Shown piece after piece: positions 7,918 to 16,600 of a stretch of DNA of 64,000 nt. Position 1 is the first letter of the stretch, and the number at the start of each line of letters is the position of its first letter. The notes under the pieces are model-generated. The model did no database searches. It was not told the DNA's origin and saw only the letters and a list, made by a program, of their open reading frames with translations. A program made the translations under genes and the position numbers. Origin of the DNA: Bifidobacterium moraviense. GTDB taxonomy: Bacteria; Actinomycetota; Actinomycetes; Actinomycetales; Bifidobacteriaceae. Location: contig NZ_JAAIIH010000011.1 in NCBI RefSeq assembly GCF_012932365.1, positions 1 through 64,000 of the forward strand, in the 5' to 3' direction.

Positions 7918-10140
7918 TCAGATGCCCTTGACCGCGAGACCCTCGACGGTCCAGCCGGTGCCCTGCAGCGTGGCCTGCTCGGAGGCGGACACGGACAGCA
8001 GGTGACGGTTCAGCTCGCCGTTGTAGAGGCGGTTGACCTTGGTGGTGCCGGTGAAGGTCGGCGCGTAGAACGCGGCGCCCTCCTCATTCCAGGAATCCTG
8101 CGGCTTGAGCGCGTTGTACTCATCGCCGCCCTCGACGGTCCACACGTGGTCGCCGGTGGACGGGTTGAAGAAGCGGACGTAGTCCGTCAGGATCGGGGTG
8201 ACGACATCCTTCAGAGCCTTAGTATCTTCAGTGAAGGAAGCAAGCGCGTCAGCGTACTGGTCGCCCTTCTTAGCAGTGTAGAAGAGCACGCCTTCGTCGT
8301 TCCAGCCGCCATCGGTCGTCAGCTTCTGGGTGAGCATAAGGATCTCGGCCGGGTCGGCGGAGTAGAAGTGCTCGCCCTGGGTGGGGCTGAACAGACGGTG
8401 CACAGCCGTGCCGTCGAGGGTGACGTCCTGGCCACCGTTGTGCTCGAAGACGAGCTTCTCCCAAGCGTCCTTCAGCTCGGAGACGAGCTTCGCAGCGGTC
8501 TCGGCAGAGGCCTTACCATCCTGAGAGGCGAATACGGCCTGATCGTACTCCTTACGCACGTTGGTGTACGCGGCGGAGTAGGTCTTCCAGGAGTCGGCGG
8601 TGAACAGCGCCTTGTAACCGTCAACGTTCAGGCCGGTGGTGTACTTGTTGGACTCAGCGGGCACGTACTTCAGAGCGGCGGGCACGATGTCGGCTTCAAC
8701 CTTGATCCACACAGGGGTGAGCACGAAGTCGTTACCGCTGTTCACGTCGGAAGCGACCTGAGCGTCGAAGTCGAAGTCGTTGCCGTTGTAGGTCCAGCCC
8801 TTGAGCACGTAGCCGTCACGGGTCCAGGACGGGGCCTGGTCCTCGGACAGGAAGTCGTTGCCGTTGACCTTCACGGCCACGTCGGCGTTCTTGCCGTCGT
8901 AGTCGGCATCCCTGAACGTGACCTTCAGCTCGGAGGTCGTGGCCTGCCACTGGGCGGTGAGAGTGATCGCCGACTTCGTGTAGTTGACTCGCGGGCTGTT
9001 GTCCGCATCGCTCGACGCGGTCCAGTCGATGATCTTGCCGCTCGGGTTCGCCCAGCCCTTGAACACGTAGCCGTCCTTGGTCGGGGCGGTCGGCTCCTTG
9101 GCGAAGCCGTAGGTGCCGTTGCCCTGATCCATCAGGACGCGCTCACCGGCGACGGAGGTGCCGCCCTTGGAATCGAACTTCACCACGACGTACTTGACGA
9201 CGGAGGCCTCATCGATCTCGAAGGTGTCGCCGTCCTTGACGTTGGCGATGTCCTCGCCGACCTTGGTGGAGTGCTTGGTGCCCGGCTCGTTGATCCAAGC
9301 GCCGAACGTGACCTTATCCTTGGTCGAGTCCGTGGGGTCCGCAGTCGGCGTGATGATCGTCGGCGCGGCGTAGGAGTTGGCGGTGGTGTCGACCAGCAGG
9401 TCGTCGTCATTGGCACCATCGGCGTACGCGTTCAGCGCGTAAGAGGTGCTAGCGAGACCGGTGCCGGACTTGCCGTTGAAGCGCAGGGTCTTGACATCGG
9501 AGGCAAACTCCTTGGCCTTGACCGTGACGGTCGCGGCGCCATCCTTCGGACGGGTCACGGCGATCTTGTCGAGCGCGTCGACGGTGCCGTCGGCGATCTT
9601 CGTGGTGTCCACGCCGGCGCCCTCCACGGACCAGGCGGTGGTCAGCTGGCCGTCGGCCTTGTCGGTCGGGGCCTGACGGGCGTCAAGGGTGGAGCCCTTC
9701 AGCACGTAGCCGGTGGCGTCACCCAGCGGGTAGAAGCCGTAGTCGCCCTCGAAGGTGACCGCGACCACGTCGACGTCGTCGGCGTACTTCGCCACGACCT
9801 TGGTGTTAGCGGTCAGCGGAGCGGTGAAATCGAACGGCTGTCCGTCCTCTCCGTAGTAACCGATGAACTTACCGGACGGGGCGGCAGAACCAGAAGCGAC
9901 AATATCAGCATCGCTAGGCGTCTTGACAATGCCCGCGAGCGCGTCCACGAGGGAATCGCCGTAAGTGACTTCCTGAGTGCCATAAGTCTTGCCGTTGTAA
10001 ACGAACGTGACCTTCGGATCAGCAACATCCGGGGTCGTCGCGGCGTTGGCCGTGCCGGCCACCACGCCCATCGTGGCGAGCATGGCCACCGACGCCAGGC
10101 CGGCCAGCGACGCGCGCCACACCTTGTTGTTTCCTGTCAT
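7918..10140 (-). CDS. Secreted InlB B-repeat / DUF5648 protein, third paralogue
   Basis: 740 residues. The start at 10140 lies in the conserved leader shared with the genes at 1070 and 2918; the signal peptide is identical to residue 26, with cleavage near TANA. After the signal the sequence diverges strongly from the other two until the common architecture resumes: repeated InlB B-type modules (KDGYVFKGWANPSGK near 365; SWTRDGYVLKGWTYNG near 440), a FIVAR-like helical module (FTADSWKTYSAAYTNV) and DUF5648 units (HRLFSPTQGEHFYS, VRFFNPSTGDHVWT, NRLYNGELNRHLLS). It ends in KGI like the gene at 2918 and has no sortase signal. The pattern, one constant export module on different passengers, suggests diversification by recombination. 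Confidence 0.9.
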   Translation of the reverse strand: MTGNNKVWRASLAGLASVAMLATMGVVAGTANAATTPDVADPKVTFVYNGKTYGTQEVTYGDSLVDALAGIVKTPSDADIVASGSAAPSGKFIGYYGEDGQPFDFTAPLTANTKVVAKYADDVDVVAVTFEGDYGFYPLGDATGYVLKGSTLDARQAPTDKADGQLTTAWSVEGAGVDTTKIADGTVDALDKIAVTRPKDGAATVTVKAKEFASDVKTLRFNGKSGTGLASTSYALNAYADGANDDDLLVDTTANSYAAPTIITPTADPTDSTKDKVTFGAWINEPGTKHSTKVGEDIANVKDGDTFEIDEASVVKYVVVKFDSKGGTSVAGERVLMDQGNGTYGFAKEPTAPTKDGYVFKGWANPSGKIIDWTASSDADNSPRVNYTKSAITLTAQWQATTSELKVTFRDADYDGKNADVAVKVNGNDFLSEDQAPSWTRDGYVLKGWTYNGNDFDFDAQVASDVNSGNDFVLTPVWIKVEADIVPAALKYVPAESNKYTTGLNVDGYKALFTADSWKTYSAAYTNVRKEYDQAVFASQDGKASAETAAKLVSELKDAWEKLVFEHNGGQDVTLDGTAVHRLFSPTQGEHFYSADPAEILMLTQKLTTDGGWNDEGVLFYTAKKGDQYADALASFTEDTKALKDVVTPILTDYVRFFNPSTGDHVWTVEGGDEYNALKPQDSWNEEGAAFYAPTFTGTTKVNRLYNGELNRHLLSVSASEQATLQGTGWTVEGLAVKGI

Positions 10141-10165
10141 GTCAGGAACCTTTCTTCTAGGGACA
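10063..10165 (-). repeat. Conserved leader/signal-peptide repeat, copy C
   Basis: 103 bp identical to 993-1095 and, inverted, to 2893-2995. Similarity ends abruptly on both sides: upstream at 10165, and inside the gene just after the hydrophobic core. Confidence 0.9.
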
Positions 10166-10207
10166 TCGGGTCTTCATTGGGGACTCTCCCCATCCCGACT
10201 ATGAACT

Positions 10208-10237
10208 TTTCTACCCCTACCCATGGAGATTTGTCAA
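10208..10237 (-). promoter_or_regulatory. Candidate promoter of the third InlB-repeat gene
   Basis: On the minus strand a consensus TTGACA (10237-10232) is followed after 18 nt by TAGAAA (10213-10208), a 4/6 match to the -10 consensus. It sits about 70 nt upstream of the start at 10140. Confidence 0.45.
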
Positions 10238-10599
10238 CTTCGGGAGCTCTTTGCGACACGCATCCGAGTTGGTTTCAAGGTTTCTCTCAGGTTCGGCGCT
10301 TATGATCACGTCGTTTTGAGCCTGTGGCGTAGCGAATCGCGGAAACACGCCGAAGCCTGCGCCGGCCGCCAAATACGGCCCGCCTCGGGGCCCACGGCCG
10401 CGGAGACGCCCCCCCCCCGCCGTTTTCCGGCGACCGGACCGTATGTTTCCAGCGTGTTACATCCGATAGCGGGATATAGGAAACGCCCATACCGATTCCA
10501 CCGCGGATTTCCCTTTGTACCCGCATTAGGGTATAGTCAGCGCTGAGCATGGAGGGCGGTAGCCAAACATACTCTTCACAATAATCGGGACATCGGTGC

Positions 10600-10643
10600 T
10601 GAGAATGCCCGGTAGCTGGCCAGCCAGCTACCGGGCATTCTCA
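10600..10643 (-). terminator. 20-bp perfect hairpin, terminator of the GT gene at 10667
   Basis: Stem 10600-10619 with 10624-10643 and a 4-nt loop, 24 bp after the stop codon of the minus-strand glycosyltransferase. No long T-tract follows, so it may act partly as an mRNA 3' stabiliser. Confidence 0.7.
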
Positions 10644-10666
10644 GTTCTGGAGCGAGGCCGTGCCGC

Positions 10667-13228
10667 TCACCACTGCAGCTTGAAGTGTCCGTCGCGCTGC
10701 ACCAGGTTCGCGCCGATGAATTCACCCTCCGGGAAGTTCACCCAGCGCGCACGGAAGCGGGACTCCTCGCCCATGATGCGCGCACGTCCCTTGGGGTTCA
10801 TGCCGTCGCGTCCGCGGGTGCCGTACTCGTTGTGGTACAGCAGCGCGTCCGGGTCGAACACGGCGAGCACGCCCTCGTCCTCCGCGCGCAGGCACAGGTC
10901 CACGTCGTTGAACGCCACGGCCAGCTCCTCGTCGAACCCGCCGATCCGTTCGAACACCGAGCGGCGGATCATCTGGCAGGCGCCGGTCACGGCCGCGGCA
11001 TCGTACGCGAAGCGCAGCGTACCCATGTACCCGGCGGCATCGCGGTTGAAGTTCTGGTTGATGTACTCGCACCCGTCGGACACCACCCACACGCCGCCGT
11101 GCTGCACCAGACCGTCGCGGTACAGCAGCTTCGCGCCCACCACGCCCACCTCGGGACGCGCGAAGAGCCCGGCCATGGAAGCCATCCAGCCGCGCTCGAT
11201 CACCTCGGTGTCGTTGTTGAGGAACAGCAGCAGCTCGCCGTCGCACTGCGCGGCGCCGTAGTTGCAGATGGCCGAGTAGTTGAAGCCCTTGCCGGGCCAG
11301 CGCACCACGCGCACGGGACGGTCGTCCGCCTCCAGCTCCTCGTAGTAGCGGAACGTCTCCGGCTCCGTGCTGTTGTTCTCCACCACGGTCACGTCGAAAT
11401 CCGGGTAGTCGGTGTTGGCGAACACGGCGTCCAGGCAGGTCCTGAGCAGCGGCACGTTGTCCTTGGTAGGGATGACGACGCTCACCTTGGGCGCCTTGCC
11501 CTCCGCGTGGGCGTACGCAGTGCGGTAGCGCGCCGTGACCGACGCGTCCCCGGCCGCCGACTCGTCCACGGACACCGTGGCGTCCACCTTCATGCGCGCC
11601 CAATGACGCTCCAGCGCCACGCGGCCCGCCTCCAGCGCGCCTTGGCCACCGCCGCGACCGCTGCGGCGATGCACCAGCACGTACGGCACGTGCCGCACGG
11701 CGCCGCCCTCCGCGCCCTGCAGCGCCAGATCGTACGTGTAGGCGTCCGCCACGGCGGCATCCGGCAGCGCCATGCGCTCCAGCGCGCCGCGGCTCACCAT
11801 GAGCACGGAACCCACATAGTTCCCGGCGTACAGCAGATCCGGGTTGAGACCGGGCTTGAGCAGCGGGTCCGCGTAGCGACCGTCCACCAGACGGTCCTCG
11901 TCGCAGTAGAGCAGGTCCGCGGGCTCCGCATCGCCGTCATCGCCGGGCAGCACGGCCGCGGCGTAGCGGTACAGCATGTCCGGCTCCAGCACCATGTCCG
12001 GCGTGAGGAAACCGATGTAGTCGCCCTGCACGGCGCACACGCCGGCATTCGTCCAGTCCGCGATGCCGTCGCCGTCCGCGTTCAGTACGCGCACGCGATC
12101 GTCGTCCGCGCCGAACGTCTCCCCCACCAGCGCGCGCAGCGCCGGATCGTCGTCCGCGGGCGTGACCAGCGCCAGCTCGTACCTGCCGTACGACTGCGCG
12201 ACCAGCGAGCGCAGCAGTCCGCGCGTCAGGTCGCGCTCGGCGTCGTTGCGCACCACGCACACAAGGCCGATCAGCGGCGGGTGCTCCCACGAGGCGACCA
12301 AGTCACGCTGGCGGCGCACGTCGTTCGCCGTGGCGCGGTGCTTCTCCAGCCACTGCGGGTAGGCGGGGTCCTGCGCGGCGTGCTGCAGCAGGCCATGCGC
12401 GCCGCCAAGGAAGCCGTCGAACATGGGCGGGGTGAGACAGGTGAAGTTCGCGGCGGGCGCGGCATCATGCTCGGCGCCTTCCTCGCGCACGCTCACGCAC
12501 AGCGCCTTCATGCCGGCGGGGACGCGCAGGGAGTACGAGAGCTCGCGCAGGCGCACGCGTGCGTCGGCGCGGTGCCTGCTGGTGCCGTGCTCCAGCACGA
12601 GCGGATGCGCGTCCACCTCGTGCCCGGAGGCGTCCACCACCTGCACCGCGTACGTGGCGTCCTCACGGTACGGGAACGTGGCGTGGAGGCGGATGACCAC
12701 GCTGCCGGGATCGTCCGAAGGGAAGATACCGGTGACATATATATAAGGTGCGCCGGAGAGGCGGCGCTGGTCGATGCCGCGGATCTGCGCGGCGATCTCG
12801 GGGTGCCGGCGGTACGTGAGGCGCGAGGTGATCTTGGAGTGCAGCGGTTTGACGGGGAACGCGGCGACCGTGACCGGCCGGGCATTCGCGTCCGACGCGC
12901 CGGCGGGCGCGGTGAGCGTGACGGCGAGGTTCGTGCCGTCGAGCATGGGCACGGCGACCACGCAGGTGAGCGCGGAAGCGGTGCCGTCAGTCGCAGCGCC
13001 GGCCGCATCGTCGCCCGCCGCACGCGCCGCCGCGGCGTCCTCGCCGGGGAAGCCGATGCGGTACACCGCGCACGGAATGGTCACGCCCGCGGACGTGACT
13101 GCCGCGGCGCACAGCGCGTCGGCATCGTTCGCGTTCAGTCCCGCACGCGCGGCGTCGATGCGCAGCTTGTAGTAGATCTTGCCGTCGCCGCGGCACATGC
13201 CTTCGATCGCGTAGCACGATTCGCTCAC
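10667..13228 (-). CDS. Large two-domain family 2 glycosyltransferase, paralogue
   Basis: 853 residues if translation begins at the GTG at 13228. This start is chosen because the next residues (ESCYAIEGMCRGDGKIYYKL) align with the N-terminus of the paralogue at 5297; the in-frame extension upstream is not conserved. Order: accessory N-terminal region 1-310, a first degenerate GT-A module from about 313 (IGLVCVVRND, VQGDYIGFLTPDM) and a canonical GT2 module from about 578 (VSVVIPTKDN, VVENNSTEPETF, GFNYSAICNYGA, LFLNNDTEV, GACQMIRRSVF). It likely transfers a sugar in surface-polysaccharide assembly. It is divergent from the trimodular glycosyltransferase at 13434 with a 205-bp shared promoter region. 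The paralogue pair suggests two successive linkages or alternative sugars. Confidence 0.88.
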   Translation of the reverse strand: MSESCYAIEGMCRGDGKIYYKLRIDAARAGLNANDADALCAAAVTSAGVTIPCAVYRIGFPGEDAAAARAAGDDAAGAATDGTASALTCVVAVPMLDGTNLAVTLTAPAGASDANARPVTVAAFPVKPLHSKITSRLTYRRHPEIAAQIRGIDQRRLSGAPYIYVTGIFPSDDPGSVVIRLHATFPYREDATYAVQVVDASGHEVDAHPLVLEHGTSRHRADARVRLRELSYSLRVPAGMKALCVSVREEGAEHDAAPAANFTCLTPPMFDGFLGGAHGLLQHAAQDPAYPQWLEKHRATANDVRRQRDLVASWEHPPLIGLVCVVRNDAERDLTRGLLRSLVAQSYGRYELALVTPADDDPALRALVGETFGADDDRVRVLNADGDGIADWTNAGVCAVQGDYIGFLTPDMVLEPDMLYRYAAAVLPGDDGDAEPADLLYCDEDRLVDGRYADPLLKPGLNPDLLYAGNYVGSVLMVSRGALERMALPDAAVADAYTYDLALQGAEGGAVRHVPYVLVHRRSGRGGGQGALEAGRVALERHWARMKVDATVSVDESAAGDASVTARYRTAYAHAEGKAPKVSVVIPTKDNVPLLRTCLDAVFANTDYPDFDVTVVENNSTEPETFRYYEELEADDRPVRVVRWPGKGFNYSAICNYGAAQCDGELLLFLNNDTEVIERGWMASMAGLFARPEVGVVGAKLLYRDGLVQHGGVWVVSDGCEYINQNFNRDAAGYMGTLRFAYDAAAVTGACQMIRRSVFERIGGFDEELAVAFNDVDLCLRAEDEGVLAVFDPDALLYHNEYGTRGRDGMNPKGRARIMGEESRFRARWVNFPEGEFIGANLVQRDGHFKLQW

Positions 13229-13433
13229 TTGCCTGTCCTGACCTTCCGCATCATGTTGTCGTTCAGCCACGTGTCGTAGCCGCGGTATCGAAGCCCTAGT
13301 GTATGCGACCGACCCAACGACGTCGCACGCGAAGCCGAATCGGGCGAGCATCGTGCGAGATTGGAGAGTTGACCGGTCACCCACTAGACTGTTAGCAGCC
13401 CATTACGTCCCACTTCACAGAGGTACGGTGTTC

Positions 13434-16400
13434 ATGCCTGCGATCTCCATCGTCATTCCCGCGTACAACAAAGCCGACTATCTCGCTGCGTGCCTGAACA
13501 AGCTGCGGCAGCAGACCTTCGAGGACATCGAGATCGTGGTGGTCAACGACTGCAGCCCGGACAACACCCATGACGCCGTGGCCGAACTGGCCGCGCAGGA
13601 CTCCCGCATCCGGCTCATCGACCAGCCGACCAATCAGGGCACGCTGGTGGCCCGCGTCACCGGCGCGCTGCAGACCACCGGCGACTACGTGACGTTCATG
13701 GATCAGGACGACGAACTCGAACCGGACGCCTGCGCCAAGCTCATGGACGAGATGACGCGCAAGCCGGTGGACATCCTGCACTTCGGCGTGAAGGTAGACG
13801 CCGCCAACGACCTCGCCGCAGGCGCCGCGCAGGGCATGACCGAGTACATGAACCCCAAGCCTCGCGAACTCTCCGGCGACGACATCCTCACCACCGTGTT
13901 CTCCGACGACGGCTACGACTGGAACGTGCACCACAAGCTGTACCGCGGCGACATGCTGCGCGCCGCCGTGGCCGATCTGGCGCACGAACGCCTGACCCGT
14001 CCGGACGACGCCTACATCTACTTCGCCGTCGCCGCGCATGCCAGCAGCTACCGCGCGCTGGCCGACGCACAGTGGTACGTCTATCATCTGGGACGCGGCG
14101 TCACGCTGGGCGACACGCTGACGCTCAGGACGTTCAAGGACATCAGCGATCAGGACGCCAAGGCGCTGGAGCTGGTGGACCGCTACGTGCACGACCACTG
14201 CAACACCGAGGCGGCGCACACCGCGCGCAAGGAGCTGTGCGCCAAGCTCATCGCGAACACCATGAACGAGTGGCAGGACCACATCGACGCGGCACACAAG
14301 GCCGAGGCGCTGGGCATCGTGCGCGACTCGTGGAACGACACGCTGGTGGCCACGGAACTGTACCGCTTCCTGCGCGATGCCGCCTACGACGCGCTGCAGC
14401 ACTACCGCGAGGACGGCACCGTGCCAGCGAAGGACGACGAGGCGATCGAACGCTACCGCACGCTGATCGCCGGCCTGTACCCCGCCTACGACGACTTCAC
14501 CACCGACGAGCGCTACGCCAGGATGAAGCACGACGCCGAACTGCACCTGAGCGAGTTCGAGTCCGACCGCACCATCGCCGACTGGAACGCGCAGCGGATC
14601 CGCATCTTCGTGACCACGCACAAGCCCGTGGACATGCCCAGGAGCAGGATCCTGCAGCCGGTGCAGGTGGGCGGCGGCCTCAAGGACCCGAACTCCCGGT
14701 TCAGGACCGCGTTCCACGACGACGACGGGGAGAACATCTCCGTCAAGAACCCCATGTACTGCGAGCTGACCACGCAGTACTGGGCGTGGAAGAACGTGGA
14801 CGCCGACTACTACGGCTTCTGCCACTACCGCCGCTACTTCGACTTCTCCGCCACCGAGCACGAGGAGAACCCGTACGGCGAGGTGATGGACGACTACATC
14901 GACGCCGCCGCGGCCAAGGAGTACGGCCTGGACGACGCGACGATGACGAAGGCCATCGAAGGCTGGGACGTCATCACCACCGGCATCAAGGACCTGCGCG
15001 AGGTGATCGACAACCACGGCACCCCGAAGAAGCTGTACGCCGCCGCACCCAAGCTGCACCTCAGGGACCTGCGCCACGTGTACGACATCCTGTGCGCCAT
15101 GCACCCGGACTACAAGGAGGACGCGGACGCGTTCCTGGACGGCAACACGTCCTGCTTCTGCAACATGTACATCATGCGCAAGGAGCTGTTCTTCGCCTAC
15201 TGCGAGTGGATGTTCCCGATCCTCGAGGAGTTCGAGCGCACCACAGACATGGCCTCGTACAGCAAGGAGGCGCTGCGCACGCCCGGTCACCTCTCCGAGC
15301 GTCTGTTCAACATCTGGCTCATGCACCTCAAGCGCACCACGCCGGAGCTGAAGACCAAGGAACTGCAGTGCGTGCACTTCACCAACCCGGACCCGGCGCC
15401 CGTGCTGGAGCCGCTCAGCCCGGCCGTGGTGGACGGCAGGCCGATCGTGCCCGTGGTGTTCGCCGCGGACAACAACTACGTGGCGCAGCTCACCACCACC
15501 ATCTACTCGGCCATGCGGAACGCCTCGCCAGACCGCTACTACGACGTGACCGTGCTGCAGAAGGACATCGCGTGGGAGCGCCAGGAGACCATGCGCCGGT
15601 TCTTCGCCGAGCGCTTCGACAACATGACGCTGCGCTTCGCGGACGTGAAGCGCGAGATCGCCGGATACAACCTCACCACCAGCAACGCGCACATCAGCAT
15701 CGAGACCTACTACCGCTTCCTCATCCAGAAGGCGCTGCCGTTCTACGGCAAGGTGCTGTACCTCGACTCCGACATCGTGATCCGCGGCGACATCGCACAG
15801 CTGTTCGACACCGAGCTCGGCGACAACCTGCTGGCCGCCGTGCACGACGTGGACTACCTGGGCAACCTCAACATGAACGACGGCATCCGCATGAAGTACA
15901 CGCGCGAGACGCTCGGCATGAAGCGCCCGTACGGCTACTTCCAGGCCGGCGTGCTGGTGCTCAACACCGCCGCCATGCGCCGCGCGTACACCGTGAAGCA
16001 GTGGCTGGAGTACGCCTCCGAGCCGAGCTACATCTACAACGACCAGGACGTGCTCAACGTGCACTGCGAGGGCCGCGTGACCTACCTGCCGTGGAACTGG
16101 AACGTGATGCACGACTGCGCGAACCGCGTGGCCAACGTGTTCAGCTACGCGCCCAACGCCGCATACGACGCCTACATGGAGTCGCGCCGCGATCCGCAGA
16201 TCATCCACTACGCGGGCTTCGAGAAGCCGTGGACCAAGCCCGACTGCGACTTCGCGGACGTGTACTGGAGCTACGCGCGCGAGACGCCGTTCTACGAGAT
16301 GCTCATGCAGCGCGTGGCGCAGGCAGCCGCGCAGCGCGCCGAGGAGACCGCCCGCCAGGTGGCTGCCGAAGTGGCCGCGCAGGCCCGGCCGAGGCACGAC

Positions 16401-16517
16401 CGCGCCGTGGGCGAAACCAGCCCGCTGCGCAAGGTGATCGACCCGATCGCCCCGATCGGCTCCCGCAGGCGCGAGGCGCTCAAGGCCGTGGGACGCGCGG
16501 TGCGCGGACGGAAGTAG
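13434..16517 (+). CDS. Trimodular glycosyltransferase: GT2 - DUF4422 - GT8
   Basis: 1027 residues from the ATG at 13434 (AGAGG upstream; MPAISIVIPAYN is a typical GT2 opening). Residues 1 to about 250 are a GT2 domain (VVNDCSPDNTHD, FMDQDDELEPD). About 389-655 is DUF4422 (IRIFVTTHKPVDMP, YCELTTQYWAWKN, YGFCHYRRYFDF), a glycosyltransferase-like fold of polysaccharide loci. About 669-925 is a GT8 domain (VPVVFAADNNYVAQL, KVLYLDSDIVIRGD with its DxD, FQAGVLVLNT, IIHYAGFEKPW). The C-terminal 90 residues are Ala/Arg-rich and probably membrane- or partner-associated. Three sugar-transfer modules in one chain imply processive or sequential addition in a capsule or wall polysaccharide. A hairpin terminator follows at once. 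Confidence 0.9.
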   Translation: MPAISIVIPAYNKADYLAACLNKLRQQTFEDIEIVVVNDCSPDNTHDAVAELAAQDSRIRLIDQPTNQGTLVARVTGALQTTGDYVTFMDQDDELEPDACAKLMDEMTRKPVDILHFGVKVDAANDLAAGAAQGMTEYMNPKPRELSGDDILTTVFSDDGYDWNVHHKLYRGDMLRAAVADLAHERLTRPDDAYIYFAVAAHASSYRALADAQWYVYHLGRGVTLGDTLTLRTFKDISDQDAKALELVDRYVHDHCNTEAAHTARKELCAKLIANTMNEWQDHIDAAHKAEALGIVRDSWNDTLVATELYRFLRDAAYDALQHYREDGTVPAKDDEAIERYRTLIAGLYPAYDDFTTDERYARMKHDAELHLSEFESDRTIADWNAQRIRIFVTTHKPVDMPRSRILQPVQVGGGLKDPNSRFRTAFHDDDGENISVKNPMYCELTTQYWAWKNVDADYYGFCHYRRYFDFSATEHEENPYGEVMDDYIDAAAAKEYGLDDATMTKAIEGWDVITTGIKDLREVIDNHGTPKKLYAAAPKLHLRDLRHVYDILCAMHPDYKEDADAFLDGNTSCFCNMYIMRKELFFAYCEWMFPILEEFERTTDMASYSKEALRTPGHLSERLFNIWLMHLKRTTPELKTKELQCVHFTNPDPAPVLEPLSPAVVDGRPIVPVVFAADNNYVAQLTTTIYSAMRNASPDRYYDVTVLQKDIAWERQETMRRFFAERFDNMTLRFADVKREIAGYNLTTSNAHISIETYYRFLIQKALPFYGKVLYLDSDIVIRGDIAQLFDTELGDNLLAAVHDVDYLGNLNMNDGIRMKYTRETLGMKRPYGYFQAGVLVLNTAAMRRAYTVKQWLEYASEPSYIYNDQDVLNVHCEGRVTYLPWNWNVMHDCANRVANVFSYAPNAAYDAYMESRRDPQIIHYAGFEKPWTKPDCDFADVYWSYARETPFYEMLMQRVAQAAAQRAEETARQVAAEVAAQARPRHDRAVGETSPLRKVIDPIAPIGSRRREALKAVGRAVRGRK

Positions 16518-16548
16518 CGGCGGCGCGATAGACGCCGCAGACAACACG

Positions 16549-16587
16549 ACTGGGCCGGACTCATCGGAATGATGAGCCCGGCCCAGT
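16549..16587. terminator. Bidirectional hairpin terminator between convergent genes
   Basis: 10-bp arms 16549-16558 and 16578-16587, extended inward by five more pairs after one mismatch, lie between the stop at 16517 (+) and the stop at 16601 (-). Confidence 0.75.
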
Positions 16588-16600
16588 CATTGAGCGACAA

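Larger units (their letters stand above)
10141..10666. other. Intergenic region, 526 bp
   Basis: Holds the promoter candidate above, a run of C at about 10410-10418, a plus-strand TATAGT at 10532-10537, and the long hairpin at 10600-10643. No convincing gene is seen on either strand. Confidence 0.6.

Noticed and set aside
5288-8005. Very long open frames opposite real genes (also 13392-16547 minus, 24213-26276 minus, 10685-13279 plus, 2765-5065 minus)
   Set aside because: They are His/Arg/Val- or Arg-rich antisense products of GC-rich codons, lack ribosome sites and domains, and the other strand encodes recognisable proteins.
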